Shown: piece by piece, positions 27,408-36,992 of the stretch | How the letters are laid out: each line of letters opens with the position of its first letter | How positions within the stretch are numbered: position 1 is the stretch's first letter | Source: Clostridioides difficile | GTDB lineage: Bacteria > Bacillota > Clostridia > Peptostreptococcales > Peptostreptococcaceae | Length of the DNA stretch: 64,000 bases | Assembly (NCBI GenBank): GCA_012955965.1 | Contig: JABBZI010000015.1 | Span: 1-64,000 of the forward strand | Direction: 5' to 3' | Position numbers and translations under genes: made by a program | The notes under the pieces: model-generated | Database searches by the model: none | Told to the model about the DNA's origin: nothing | Seen by the model: only the letters and a program-made list of their open reading frames with translations

Positions 27408-29145
27408 TTATCTAAAAAATCTATTTTCTCTTAGTGATAATGGAGCTAAGGACCTTTATAAAGCGTCTATATCTTGTTGCATTACAAATATAGCTCTCAT
27501 GGCATCTGTAAGTATTTTATATATTTTCTTAAAAGATACAGTTATGCCAGTTATAGAAGGTAGTATGCTTGTGCTTAATTTACCTATTTATCTGGCATAT
27601 AGTATTGCTATTTTTATAATTGTATATATTTGCAACTTTATTCAATATAATTCAACCTTTTTAGCCTCATATTCAGAAAGTGCCACTAAAAGAATTACTC
27701 TTGCAGAAAAACTTAGAAAATTACCTCTTTCATATTTTGGGAATAAAGATTTATCAGACTTAACAACAACTATTATGGCAGATACAGAGAGCTTAGAAAC
27801 TGCTTTTTCCCACTATATTCCACAACTTTTTGGAGCAATAGTATCTACTTGCATTGTAAGTATTAGTATGCTTTTTATAAATTTTAAGATGGGTATCTCA
27901 CTTATATGGGTTGTACCTATATCTTTTTTATTATTAATTGCAACAAAAAAAATACAAGATAGAGCTAATATTAAAAATAAAAAAATACAATTGATTTATA
28001 TTGATGGAATTCAAGAATGTATAGATAATGTAAAAGACATAAAATCAAATAATCAAATAGATAAACATATGGATATTATGGAAAAAAAACTTACAGCATA
28101 TGAAAAATACTCAATAAAATCAGAATTAACTTCAGGAATTTTAGTGACATCTGCACAAATGATACTAAAATTAGGAATAACAACTTCAGTTATAATTGGA
28201 GTTACATTGCTTTTAAGAAGAGATGTAGATATATTTATGTTTATTGTATTTATGATGGTTGCAACAAGAATATTTGACCCGCTTTCAGGAGCTTTAATAA
28301 ATCTAGCTGGTATATATAACTCATTATTGAGAGTAAATAGGATGAATGAGATTGAAAAATATCCTATTCAAGAGGGAGCAATATCTAATAATTATAATGG
28401 GTGGGACGTAAACTTTGATAATGTTAAGTTTTCTTATAACCAGGGAGCGAATGTTTTAAATGGGATATCATTTACTGCAAAACAAGGAGAAATTACTGCT
28501 CTTGTAGGTGCTTCTGGATGTGGAAAGTCAACTATAGCCAAACTAGCACCAAGATTTTGGGATATTGACAGTGGAAAGATTACACTTGGGGGAGTCGATA
28601 TATCAAAAGTAGAACCAGAAACTCTGATGAAAAATTATTCTATTGTATTTCAAGATGTACTACTGTTTAATAATACAATCATAGAAAATATCAGAATAGG
28701 TAAAAAAGATGCAAGTGATGAAGAAATTTATGAAGTCGCCAAGGCTGCAAGATGTGATGAATTTATAAATAAAATGCCAGATGGATACCAGACAATTATT
28801 GGAGAGAATGGATGTATTCTCTCTGGAGGAGAAAGACAGAGAATATCAATAGCACGTGCACTTTTAAAAGATGCCCCAGTAGTTTTACTTGATGAAGCCA
28901 CTGCATCTCTTGATATAGAAAATGAATCTCTTATACAAGATGCGATTTCGAAACTTATAAAAAATAAGACTGTCATTGTGATAGCACATAGAATGAGAAC
29001 CATATCTCAAGCAGATAAGATTATTGTATTAGATGAAGGTAAAATCTCAGAGATAGGAACACACAAAGAGTTATCAAAAAACAATGGTATTTATAGTAGA
29101 ATGGTAGAGCTACAATTAAAAAGTTCAAATTGGATTCTTGAGTAA
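27400..29145 (+). CDS. ABC exporter half-transporter, subunit 2
   Basis: A 581-residue half-transporter, partner of the gene before. After the membrane domain the ATPase has Walker A GASGCGKST (about 368-376), Q-loop IVFQDVLLF, signature LSGGERQRISIARALL, Walker B VVLLDEATASLD and H-loop VIAHRMRT. Both subunits keep the catalytic glutamate, so neither site is clearly degenerate. The ATG lies inside the end of the first gene with its own GGAGG, consistent with a stoichiometric pair. Regulation by the TetR-type gene at 24660 is inferred from position. Confidence 0.87.
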   Translation: MINYLKNLFSLSDNGAKDLYKASISCCITNIALMASVSILYIFLKDTVMPVIEGSMLVLNLPIYLAYSIAIFIIVYICNFIQYNSTFLASYSESATKRITLAEKLRKLPLSYFGNKDLSDLTTTIMADTESLETAFSHYIPQLFGAIVSTCIVSISMLFINFKMGISLIWVVPISFLLLIATKKIQDRANIKNKKIQLIYIDGIQECIDNVKDIKSNNQIDKHMDIMEKKLTAYEKYSIKSELTSGILVTSAQMILKLGITTSVIIGVTLLLRRDVDIFMFIVFMMVATRIFDPLSGALINLAGIYNSLLRVNRMNEIEKYPIQEGAISNNYNGWDVNFDNVKFSYNQGANVLNGISFTAKQGEITALVGASGCGKSTIAKLAPRFWDIDSGKITLGGVDISKVEPETLMKNYSIVFQDVLLFNNTIIENIRIGKKDASDEEIYEVAKAARCDEFINKMPDGYQTIIGENGCILSGGERQRISIARALLKDAPVVLLDEATASLDIENESLIQDAISKLIKNKTVIVIAHRMRTISQADKIIVLDEGKISEIGTHKELSKNNGIYSRMVELQLKSSNWILE

Positions 29146-29256
29146 AATATATTTTTAAATAAAAATAAATAGCTTAGTACCTTGATTAAATCAAATAAAA
29201 ACCTTAAAATAAAGAGATGTAAAGAAAAACTAAAAACGAATAAAAGGTGAATTTAT

Positions 29257-29787
29257 ATGATAAAAGAAATAATCGTAGTAGAGGGTAGAGATGATGTTAC
29301 AGCAGTTAAGAGAGCAATAGATGCAGAACTCATAACTACAGGTGGATTTGGATTTCCAAAAGGTGTAATGGAGCGTATAAAATCTGCTAATGAAAGATGT
29401 GGTGTCATAATATTTACAGACCCAGACTTTGCAGGTGAAAAAATAAGAAAAAAAATAGCGTCAGAAGTTCCAGGATGTAAACATGCATTTCTACCAAGAG
29501 AAGAAGCTAAAAAAGATGGAGATATAGGTATTGAAAATGCTACTCCTAAAAGTATAATAACTGCTTTGAATAAAGTCAGAACTGAAAGTATAGAAAAAAG
29601 AAGTGAATTTAAACAAGTTGATTTAATTAGAAATGGCCTTATAGGTAATGAAGATGCATCACTTAGAAGAGATACACTTGGTAAAATACTTGGAATTGGA
29701 TATGGAAACGCAAAACAATTTTTAAATAGATTGAATAATTATGGAGTTGAAAGAGAAGAATTTATAGATGCATTAAAACAACTCTAA
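29257..29787 (+). CDS. rnmV: Ribonuclease M5
   Basis: A 176-residue TOPRIM-domain nuclease that matures 5S rRNA in Firmicutes. The opening IKEIIVVEGRDDVTAVKRAID carries the catalytic glutamate, and FTDPDFAGEKIR the TOPRIM DxD-type aspartates. The C-terminal half with RRDTLGKILGIGYGNAKQFL binds RNA. As in Bacillus, it stands directly upstream of rsmA (rnmV-ksgA). Confidence 0.94.
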   Translation: MIKEIIVVEGRDDVTAVKRAIDAELITTGGFGFPKGVMERIKSANERCGVIIFTDPDFAGEKIRKKIASEVPGCKHAFLPREEAKKDGDIGIENATPKSIITALNKVRTESIEKRSEFKQVDLIRNGLIGNEDASLRRDTLGKILGIGYGNAKQFLNRLNNYGVEREEFIDALKQL

Positions 29788-29846
29788 AGTGTAATATTTA
29801 GTATATGAAAAATATTATATAAAATAGATGTGAAATCACAGGTTAA

Positions 29847-29885
29847 TTTAAGACAAAATATTTCTAATAAATATTTTGTCTTAAA
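29847..29885. repeat. Perfect 17-bp palindrome between rnmV and rsmA
   Basis: TTTAAGACAAAATATTT (29847-29863) pairs fully with AAATATTTTGTCTTAAA (29869-29885) around a CTAAT loop. There is no T run after it, so it is not a standard terminator; it could be a processing or stabilising hairpin, or a factor-assisted terminator. Confidence 0.6.
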
Positions 29886-29946
29886 TACATACAAATATGT
29901 ACAATTAAAAAAATTAAATCTTAAAATAAGTTAAAAGGAGTAAATA

Positions 29947-30816
29947 ATGGATAGACTATCTTCACATAGTGCAACAAAAGAAGTAGTACAGAAATATAAC
30001 TTTAAATTTTCAAAGTCTCTAGGTCAAAATTTTTTGATAGATAGTAATATAATTGATAAAATACTAGTTGGAGCCAGAATAAAAGAAGGCGATAATATAA
30101 TAGAAGTAGGGCCTGGTATAGGTACACTTACTCGTGAAATGGGTAAAGTAGCAGAAAAAGTAGTGGCTATAGAAATTGACAGGAATTTAATCCCTATACT
30201 AAAGGACACTTTGTCAGATTTAGATAACACAGAGGTAGTAAACAAAGATATATTAAAAGTAGATATACAAGAACTAATAAAAGATAAATTAAATGGTGGA
30301 CCAGTTAAACTTGTGGCAAATCTTCCATATTATATAACCACACCAATAGTTATGAAATTTTTAGAAGAAGATATACCTGTAACAGATATAGTGGTCATGG
30401 TTCAAAAAGAAGTTGCAGATAGAATGAATGCTATGCCAAGTACTAAAGATTATGGTGCACTATCTATAGCTGTTCAATATTATTGTGAAACAGAGATTGT
30501 GGCAAAAGCTCCAAGACATATGTTTATACCACAACCTAATGTAGATTCTACAGTCATAGGTTTACATGTAAGAGCTGAAAAAAAATATGATGTTCATAAT
30601 GAAGAGCTATTTTTTAAAACAGTAAAAGCATCTTTTGGGCAAAGGAGAAAAACTCTTCTCAATTCGTTGGGAGGTCTTGGTTTTCTTAATAAAGATGAAA
30701 TAAGAGAAATATTAAAAGAAGCTAATATAGACGAAAAAAGAAGAGGTGAAACTCTTAGTATAGAAGAGTTTGCAGTTCTCTCAAATATAATAAATACAAA
30801 AGTATCTTCTAAATAG
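29947..30816 (+). CDS. rsmA: 16S rRNA dimethyladenosine transferase
   Basis: A 289-residue SAM-dependent enzyme (KsgA) that dimethylates A1518 and A1519 of 16S rRNA during late 30S assembly. The N-terminal SKSLGQNFLIDSNIIDKI, SAM motif IEVGPGIGTLTREM and catalytic NLPYYITTPIVMKF are all present. The ATG follows AAAAGGAG at a normal distance. It follows rnmV with a hairpin in between. Confidence 0.96.
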   Translation: MDRLSSHSATKEVVQKYNFKFSKSLGQNFLIDSNIIDKILVGARIKEGDNIIEVGPGIGTLTREMGKVAEKVVAIEIDRNLIPILKDTLSDLDNTEVVNKDILKVDIQELIKDKLNGGPVKLVANLPYYITTPIVMKFLEEDIPVTDIVVMVQKEVADRMNAMPSTKDYGALSIAVQYYCETEIVAKAPRHMFIPQPNVDSTVIGLHVRAEKKYDVHNEELFFKTVKASFGQRRKTLLNSLGGLGFLNKDEIREILKEANIDEKRRGETLSIEEFAVLSNIINTKVSSK

Positions 30817-30881
30817 AAGGTACTTTTTTTTATTTTATTAACATATATTGTTTAGAGAAACTGTGTTAAGGGGGGATTGCA

Positions 30882-32156
30882 GTGGGTTCTAAAAGAAAGT
30901 TTAAAAGAGACTATATAATACTAGAAGCTAAAGACATAAACTTTAGATACAAAGAACGAGTACTGCCAAAAGCTTTTGCAAAAGTTGAAGTAAATGATGA
31001 AAAAGCAATTATTGCATTATATGTAGAAAATCTAAAATATGTTAAAGATGGGTATAAAGCAGTGGCAATAAAAGGTGACCATGGATTAATAGACTTAGGA
31101 AATATAATTTTAAATGAACAAGGGAGAGGTGAATTTGTCTTAGACTTAGAAGATTATGATGATGAAATAAAAGGTATTGCATTGTTGTATGGGAGAAACA
31201 TACCTTTAATTGGATTTAAGGGAAATAAGATTGAAAATTATGAGGACATATTATTTCAAGAGATAGAAGATGAAGAAGAGTATGAAGAATTGGAAGACGA
31301 TGAAGAATATGAAGAGTTAGATGCTGAGGAGGAAAGTGATAGAGAAGAAGAAAACGACAATGAAGAAGAGTATATTATAGAAGAATATGATGAAGATGAG
31401 TACGAAGATTATTGGGAAGATGATGAATCCGTTGAGGATGTAGAGTTAAAAGCAAGAACGGACATAGAAGATTCTAGTGACGAGGAAATAGAAGAATTTA
31501 ATAACTATAAGGAAATAGAAAATTATAATAAGGTTAAAGCACAAGAAGAATATAGAGATATGGAATATGATGAGGAATATGACGAAGATGATGAAGAAGA
31601 TTTTGAAATAAATAGAGAAGAAGAATCTACTATTACTTCAAAAACTACTAAATCAAAGAAATCTCAGAAAGAACAAAATAATATTGAAAAAATAAAAAGA
31701 GCCAATGGAGTAAGTCAAGGAGATAGTGGAAATAAACAAGCTGGAACATTACTTATGCCTAGACAAATAAAGAAAGGTTTGAAACTATTCAGAGAGGTAA
31801 AACCTTTTACAACAGATTATATAGATAAGACAAGATGGTGGAAAATAGAGATAAACCCTACAACTTTATGTGGATATACAATGCCTCATTTAGGATATTT
31901 AAATGTGTTGAATTATACTATGTATAGTGATGCAGTATTGAATTCATATAAATATAGACATTACTTATTTGGAGTTCAATATGATGAGTATAATAAAAGA
32001 AAACATTATATTTATGCCATCCCAGGAAATAGAAGTGAACAACCAGATAATGGAAGTACAGGATTTTTAAGATATCAAGCTTGTGATAATAGAACAAATA
32101 GTTTAGGATATTGGTTATGTTTTATAGATTCTAGACAAAGAAATATAGTTAGATAG
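30882..32156 (+). CDS. Uncharacterised protein with a long acidic Glu/Asp/Tyr-rich middle
   Basis: A 424-residue protein I do not recognise with confidence. The N-terminal 125 residues look like a compact beta-rich domain (RKFKRDYIILEAKDINFRYK onward). Residues about 126-255 are dominated by E, D and Y in loose repeats around EEYEEL and EEYDED. A Lys/Ser/Thr-rich stretch follows, then a C-terminal domain of about 130 residues rich in Tyr, Asn and Trp (KTRWWKIEINPTT, near the start of that domain). There is no signal peptide or membrane segment. The start is GTG, six bases after a G-rich site. Its length and composition suggest a structural or spore-associated protein, but that is only a guess. 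Confidence 0.7.
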   Translation: MGSKRKFKRDYIILEAKDINFRYKERVLPKAFAKVEVNDEKAIIALYVENLKYVKDGYKAVAIKGDHGLIDLGNIILNEQGRGEFVLDLEDYDDEIKGIALLYGRNIPLIGFKGNKIENYEDILFQEIEDEEEYEELEDDEEYEELDAEEESDREEENDNEEEYIIEEYDEDEYEDYWEDDESVEDVELKARTDIEDSSDEEIEEFNNYKEIENYNKVKAQEEYRDMEYDEEYDEDDEEDFEINREEESTITSKTTKSKKSQKEQNNIEKIKRANGVSQGDSGNKQAGTLLMPRQIKKGLKLFREVKPFTTDYIDKTRWWKIEINPTTLCGYTMPHLGYLNVLNYTMYSDAVLNSYKYRHYLFGVQYDEYNKRKHYIYAIPGNRSEQPDNGSTGFLRYQACDNRTNSLGYWLCFIDSRQRNIVR

Positions 32157-32306
32157 AAATAATAAAAATGCAAGAATTTAGCTCCAACTTTCATTTTACT
32201 AAAATAAATTAACGAAAGTAATATAAAAACTTAAAAACTATTGATAATATTTAAATATTACACTACAATATATGTTGAAATACCTATTATATTATGGAGG
32301 AAGATT

Positions 32307-33422
32307 ATGATAAACGAGCAAAGAATTTTAAACGAGTTCCTTGAATTAATACAGATAGACAGTTTATCTTTAAAAGAGGGGAATGTTGCTAAAGTATTAG
32401 TTAAAAAATTAGAAGAAATAGGTTGTTCAGTTGTAGTAGATAATGCTGGTGAGAGAACAAATGGAGAAACTGGCAATATAATAGCTACATTAAAGGGAAA
32501 CAAGGAAGGTAATAAAATATTATTTAGTTCACATATGGACACAGTAACTCCAGGTATAGGGGTAAAACCTATAGTGGATGAAGCAAATGGAATAATAAAA
32601 AGTGATGGTACTACAATATTAGGTTCTGATGATAAAGCAGGTATAGCAGCTATATTAGAAGGTTTAAGATATATAAAAGAAAATAACATAGAACATACTG
32701 ATATACAAGTTGTGTTCTCTATATGTGAAGAATGTGGATTAGTTGGGGCTAAAAATTTAGACTATGGAAAAATAGATTCTAAATATGCTTTTGTATTAGA
32801 TAGTGGAGGTTCTCCTGGAGAAATAATAGTAAAAGCTCCTGCACAAGATGTAATAAATGTTAAGATATTAGGAAAGACTGCTCATGCAGGTCTTGAGCCT
32901 GAAGCTGGTATAAGTGCTATAATGGTAGCAGCTAGAGCAATAGAAAATATGAGTTTACTTAGAATAGATGAAGAAACAACTGCTAACATAGGAATTATAA
33001 ATGGTGGAACAGCTACAAATATAGTAACAGGTGAAGTTAATATAGTTGCAGAAGCTAGAAGTTTAAAAGAAGATAAATTGGATGTTCAAACTAAACATAT
33101 GGTAGATACTTTTGAAAAAGCTGCCAAAGATTTTGGAGCTCAAATTGAGATAGATGTAAACAGAGCATATACTCCAATAGATGTTAGTGAGGATTCTGAA
33201 ATAATAAAACTTGCAAAGAAAGCTTTTTCAAACTTAGGTATAGAAGGTCATACTGAATCTACAGGAGGAGGTAGTGATACAAATATATTAAGTAAAAATG
33301 GTATTGAAGCCATAACTTTAGGGATAGGTATGAAGAATGCTCATACATTAAGTGAACATATAGCTATAAAAGACTTATATGATTCTGCTAAAATGGTAGT
33401 AGAGATAATAAAAGAAGCATAA
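32307..33422 (+). CDS. M20 family peptidase (PepT/YqjE-like)
   Basis: A 371-residue zinc peptidase. Metal and catalytic residues lie in SSHMDTVTPG (about residues 74-83), GSDDKAGIAAILEGL (about 107-121), SICEECGLVGAK (about 139-150) and, in the C-terminal part, STGGGSDTNIL and AHTLSEHI. The sequence is nearest to tripeptidase T-like YqjE of Bacillus. An ATG at 32241 has no ribosome binding site; the ATG at 32307 follows GGAGG (32296-32300) by six bases. A cytoplasmic di- or tripeptidase is likely. Confidence 0.88.
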   Translation: MINEQRILNEFLELIQIDSLSLKEGNVAKVLVKKLEEIGCSVVVDNAGERTNGETGNIIATLKGNKEGNKILFSSHMDTVTPGIGVKPIVDEANGIIKSDGTTILGSDDKAGIAAILEGLRYIKENNIEHTDIQVVFSICEECGLVGAKNLDYGKIDSKYAFVLDSGGSPGEIIVKAPAQDVINVKILGKTAHAGLEPEAGISAIMVAARAIENMSLLRIDEETTANIGIINGGTATNIVTGEVNIVAEARSLKEDKLDVQTKHMVDTFEKAAKDFGAQIEIDVNRAYTPIDVSEDSEIIKLAKKAFSNLGIEGHTESTGGGSDTNILSKNGIEAITLGIGMKNAHTLSEHIAIKDLYDSAKMVVEIIKEA

Positions 33423-33449
33423 ATTTAAATAATAGTGTATAATATATAT

Positions 33450-33478
33450 ATCGCCTAGCTTAAGCTAGGTGATTTTTC
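33450..33478 (+). terminator. Intrinsic terminator after the M20 peptidase
   Basis: Stem ATCGCCTAGC (33450-33459) with GCTAGGTGAT (33464-33473), including one G-T pair, followed by five T residues. Confidence 0.85.
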
Positions 33479-33604
33479 ATTTTATAGAAGATTGATAATC
33501 TTTATTGAAAGTAAAGAGTATACATTTGCATATAATAGTAGGTTTAATTTATGTACAGATGTGTGTTTTTGATATAATAAGTTGTTTTATAAGGAGGAGT
33601 AAAA

Positions 33605-34501
33605 ATGGAAACAAGGTATGATGAAGCAAATAAAATAACAATACAATCAATACTTTGGAATATAGCATTAACAATAATTAAGATGATAGCTGGGATTATT
33701 GGTAATTCTAGTGCAATGATTGCAGATGGATTACATTCAGCATCAGATATCATAAGTTCGATAGGAGTACTAATAGGTAACTATGTATCCTCTAGACCCG
33801 GAGATAGAGAACATAATTATGGGCATGAGAAAGCAGAGACATTGGTATCATTCGTATTATCAATATTACTTATATTTGTTTCTATAACAATAGGTATAGA
33901 GGCAATTAAATCTTTATTTAACTTAGATGCACTACATGTTCCATCAATATTACCATTAGTAGTATCAGTTATTTCAATCTTGATAAAAGAGTATCAATAT
34001 AGAATAACGATAAAAGTTGCTAAAAAGATAAATTCTCCAGCTTTAAAAGCTGATGCTTGGCATCATAGGTCAGATGCATTATCTTCAGTAGCTGCCTTTA
34101 TAGGAATAGGAGGTTCTATTTTAGGGTTTAAACCTTTAGACCCAATTGCATCAGTTGTAGTGGCTATATTTGTAGCTAAGGTAGGAATCAATATACTTAT
34201 AAGTTCTGTTAATGAATTGATGGATGTTTCAGTTGATGAAGAAGAAATAAAAGAATTAAATTATATCGTAGCAGATACAGAAGGTGTTAAGAATCTAGGA
34301 GATATAAAGACTAGAAAACATGGAGCTATGGCGTATGTGGATTTGACTATATGTGTCGATGAAAACTTGACAGTTAAGCAAGGTCACGATATTGCTACTA
34401 AACTGGAAAAACATATAATAAAACATATGGAATTTGTAAAAGGAATAACGGTTCACGTTGAACCATGTACTAATTGTCAAGGAAATAAGTGTAATAAATA
34501 A
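33605..34501 (+). CDS. Cation diffusion facilitator family efflux protein
   Basis: A 298-residue membrane transporter with about six membrane segments and a cytoplasmic C-terminal domain. Metal-site residues are visible in SSAMIADGLHSASDIISS (about residues 34-51) with the HxxxD-type pair, and in KADAWHHRSDALSS (about 147-160). The C-terminus ends in a short CTNCQGNKC cysteine cluster that could bind metal. CDF proteins export Zn, Fe, Mn or Co against protons; the metal is not decided by sequence. It is a single-gene unit. Confidence 0.92.
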   Translation: METRYDEANKITIQSILWNIALTIIKMIAGIIGNSSAMIADGLHSASDIISSIGVLIGNYVSSRPGDREHNYGHEKAETLVSFVLSILLIFVSITIGIEAIKSLFNLDALHVPSILPLVVSVISILIKEYQYRITIKVAKKINSPALKADAWHHRSDALSSVAAFIGIGGSILGFKPLDPIASVVVAIFVAKVGINILISSVNELMDVSVDEEEIKELNYIVADTEGVKNLGDIKTRKHGAMAYVDLTICVDENLTVKQGHDIATKLEKHIIKHMEFVKGITVHVEPCTNCQGNKCNK

Positions 34502-34570
34502 TTAAACCTTAAAAAAAAGTGTAAAAAGTTATATAATTGTTTTATGATTATAAACTCTAGGGGTGGTTAA

Positions 34571-35365
34571 ATGAGTAAGAAAAGAAAACTAAAGAAAAAA
34601 GCTGCGATATTAATAGGAGTAGTTGTTTTCTTTATAATATACTTTATATCCTTCAAAATAGGCTTGAATATGGAAAAGGATAAAAGTGAAGTTCCAAAGA
34701 AGGTAGAAACAGAAGAAGATACTAGGTCTTTAATGACTCAAATAAAAGAGAAGAAGAAGATTTATATATCAGACAAGAATATAGAAAACATAAAAATTGA
34801 AGAAGATATGTGGGATGAGATAAAGTTCTTTTTCTCAGACTTTAAGAAGGTAAGAAATACTGCATCTTCTTATGAGGCAGTTTATGAAGGATATTCTGAT
34901 GATGGTGTTAAGTTTTCTACAGACCTTAATTTCTTTAGAGTATATACTGTAAACAAGGAAGAATATTATAAAGTTCCAGTTGATTCTAAGAATGCCTTTA
35001 AGAAGCTTTTAGATGAAAGTATATACACTTCGTTTGACCTTTTAAGTCACTATAAAGATTGGAAAGAAGTGACTATAGCTCATGGAAAAGAAATTAAAAA
35101 AGTTCATAGATGGAAGTTTGATGATTTAGCACATAAGATGATTTCAAAGAGGGTTGTAGGGAAAGTTCAGCCTGAGAAAAGTAAGGAAAGAAGTGAATAT
35201 AACTTTACTATAAATATAAAAGGTGATAATTTTGCTGTAAAAGTTGAAACAATGGGAAAAGATTATGTGAAAGTCACTTCTAAGAAAACTGTATCTTACT
35301 ATGAGGTTCATACAAGTTTGTTTGATTATCTTAAAAATGAGATATTCGAAATTGGAAAGAAATAG
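34571..35365 (+). CDS. Uncharacterised membrane-anchored extracellular protein
   Basis: A 264-residue protein with a very basic N-terminus (KKRKLKKKA), one membrane helix (about residues 12-34) and a soluble part of about 230 residues outside the cell. The soluble part is rich in Lys, Asp and Tyr and shows alternating strands and helices, with no cysteine or known motif that I can see. GGGG precedes the ATG. It is alone between the cation efflux gene and the convergent murC. Confidence 0.72.
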   Translation: MSKKRKLKKKAAILIGVVVFFIIYFISFKIGLNMEKDKSEVPKKVETEEDTRSLMTQIKEKKKIYISDKNIENIKIEEDMWDEIKFFFSDFKKVRNTASSYEAVYEGYSDDGVKFSTDLNFFRVYTVNKEEYYKVPVDSKNAFKKLLDESIYTSFDLLSHYKDWKEVTIAHGKEIKKVHRWKFDDLAHKMISKRVVGKVQPEKSKERSEYNFTINIKGDNFAVKVETMGKDYVKVTSKKTVSYYEVHTSLFDYLKNEIFEIGKK

Positions 35366-35375
35366 AATTTTAAGA

Positions 35376-35412
35376 AGGCTATCAAATTAGAGATTTGATA
35401 GCCTAAATTATT
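35376..35412. terminator. Bidirectional terminator between the orphan gene and murC
   Basis: A 12-bp perfect stem AGGCTATCAAAT (35376-35387) with ATTTGATAGCCT (35393-35404), loop TAGAG. T-rich sequence follows on the plus strand and a weaker one on the minus strand, serving two convergent genes. Confidence 0.8.
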
Positions 35413-35421
35413 TTTTATATA

Positions 35422-36774
35422 TTATTTTTCAATCAATAAGTCTGCAACTTTATAAATCGGACCAGCACCAGCAGTTATTACTAAATCATTATCATTAACA
35501 TTTTCACGTAAATATTTCACTATATCTTCAAATTCTTTTATGTAGATAGCATCTACATTGTTTTGATATAACTTTTCGACTAAGTCTTTAGAATGTATAT
35601 CTCCTGGGTCTTTCTCCCTAGCAGCATATATATCTGTTATTATAACTTTATCAGCAGCATAGAATGCTTCTGAGAATTCACCTAAAAGAGATTTTGTTCT
35701 AGTATAAGTATGTGGCTGGAAGATACACCATAAAGTAGATTTTTTTAATTTTTTAGCAGCAGCTAAAGTAGCTTTTAATTCAGTTGGATGATGTGCATAA
35801 TCATCTATTACTAAAGCATTCTTATAATATCCTTTGGTTTCAAATCTTCTTCCTACACCTTTATAAATTTTTATATTTTTTCTTATAGTCTCTAAATCAA
35901 TACCAGAAACAAGAGCTGCCATTATAGCAGAAGATGCATTGTATATGTTATGAAGACCATATACAGAAAGTTCAAATTCTCCTAAGTCTTTTCCTTGATA
36001 TTCTATTCTAAATATTCCATGACCACCATTGTCAAAGTGAATATCTTTTATTACAGCATCATTATCAGAGTCTCTACCATATTTTATAATAGTAGCTTTA
36101 ACATCGTATAATATGTCATCAACATTTTCATCATCACCATTTATTATGAAATAGCCATCTGGAGGTAATAGCTTACCAAATTTGTTAAAAGAAGCCTTAA
36201 TTTCATCTATACCAGAGAAATAATCAAGATGGTCTTCCTCAACATTTAAGACTATAGATATTTTAGGGTTAAAATTAAGGAAGCTATCTACATATTCACA
36301 TGCTTCAGTTATAAAATGGTCAGAATTACCTATCTTAACATTACCACCTATCATACTTAAGTTACCACCAACTAATATAGTTGGGTCTAAATCTGCATAT
36401 TCAAAGATTGTAGATAGCATAGATGTTGTAGAAGTCTTTCCATGTGTTCCAGAAACTGCTATAGAGTTCTTATATTCCCTCATGATTTGGCCTAAAAAAG
36501 TAGCTCTGTTCATTACTAATTTATTTTTTTCTTTAGCAGCTATAAGTTCTTCGTTGTCTGGATGAACTGCTGCTGTATAAACAACCATATTTACATTATC
36601 TGATATATTCTCTTTTTTCTGACCAATATAGATTGTTGCACCCTGGTCTCTAAGTTTGTCTAATAGGTATGATTCGTTTGAATCCGAACCTGAAACTTGG
36701 TAACCTTTATTGATACATATTTCAGCTAATGCACTCATGCTGATACCGCCAATTCCTATAAAGTGTATATTCAT
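35422..36774 (-). CDS. murC: UDP-N-acetylmuramate--L-alanine ligase
   Basis: A 450-residue Mur ligase that adds the first L-alanine to UDP-MurNAc in peptidoglycan synthesis. The N-terminal [16 protein letters not shown] binds UDP-MurNAc, the ATP loop is [13 protein letters not shown] (about residues 108-120), and [22 protein letters not shown] and [14 protein letters not shown] are Mur ligase landmarks. It is transcribed away from purR, with about 218 bases between them. Confidence 0.97.
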   Translation of the reverse strand: MNIHFIGIGGISMSALAEICINKGYQVSGSDSNESYLLDKLRDQGATIYIGQKKENISDNVNMVVYTAAVHPDNEELIAAKEKNKLVMNRATFLGQIMREYKNSIAVSGTHGKTSTTSMLSTIFEYADLDPTILVGGNLSMIGGNVKIGNSDHFITEACEYVDSFLNFNPKISIVLNVEEDHLDYFSGIDEIKASFNKFGKLLPPDGYFIINGDDENVDDILYDVKATIIKYGRDSDNDAVIKDIHFDNGGHGIFRIEYQGKDLGEFELSVYGLHNIYNASSAIMAALVSGIDLETIRKNIKIYKGVGRRFETKGYYKNALVIDDYAHHPTELKATLAAAKKLKKSTLWCIFQPHTYTRTKSLLGEFSEAFYAADKVIITDIYAAREKDPGDIHSKDLVEKLYQNNVDAIYIKEFEDIVKYLRENVNDNDLVITAGAGPIYKVADLLIEK

Positions 36775-36822
36775 AATAAAACCACCTTTCTTTTTAATTA
36801 AGTCCTACAATATGAACTATTT

Positions 36823-36929
36823 TTGTGGTATAATAATATAATGTTCAATATTTTATAATTAATATGCATATAATATTATATGTATTTTATTTTTGAATAT
36901 AATAAAACATAAGTAATATTATACCACAA
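36823..36929. promoter_or_regulatory. Divergent murC/purR control region with mirrored TGGTATAAT elements
   Basis: The 13-mer TTGTGGTATAATA lies at 36823-36835 on the plus strand and, inverted, at 36917-36929. Each copy contains TGGTATAAT, which reads as an extended -10 element. The first would start rightward transcription toward purR and the second leftward transcription toward murC, with overlapping transcripts. Alternatively, the repeats are binding sites for a shared regulator. No good -35 is seen for either, which fits extended -10 promoters. Confidence 0.5.
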
Positions 36930-36992
36930 TAAGAATTGTTATGCATTAGTTAGTTTAACGTTATATAAAGGTACTTGTAGGAGGAAATAGCA

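Noticed and set aside
31250-31640. Possible tandem DNA repeat or CRISPR-like array in the acidic protein gene
   Set aside because: The repetition is only at the level of GAA/GAT codons for Glu and Asp; no fixed unit or spacer exists.
32258-32689. Open frame of 143 codons on the minus strand inside the M20 peptidase gene
   Set aside because: It lies opposite a well-supported enzyme gene, is hydrophobic only because it mirrors the coding strand, and has no ribosome binding site.
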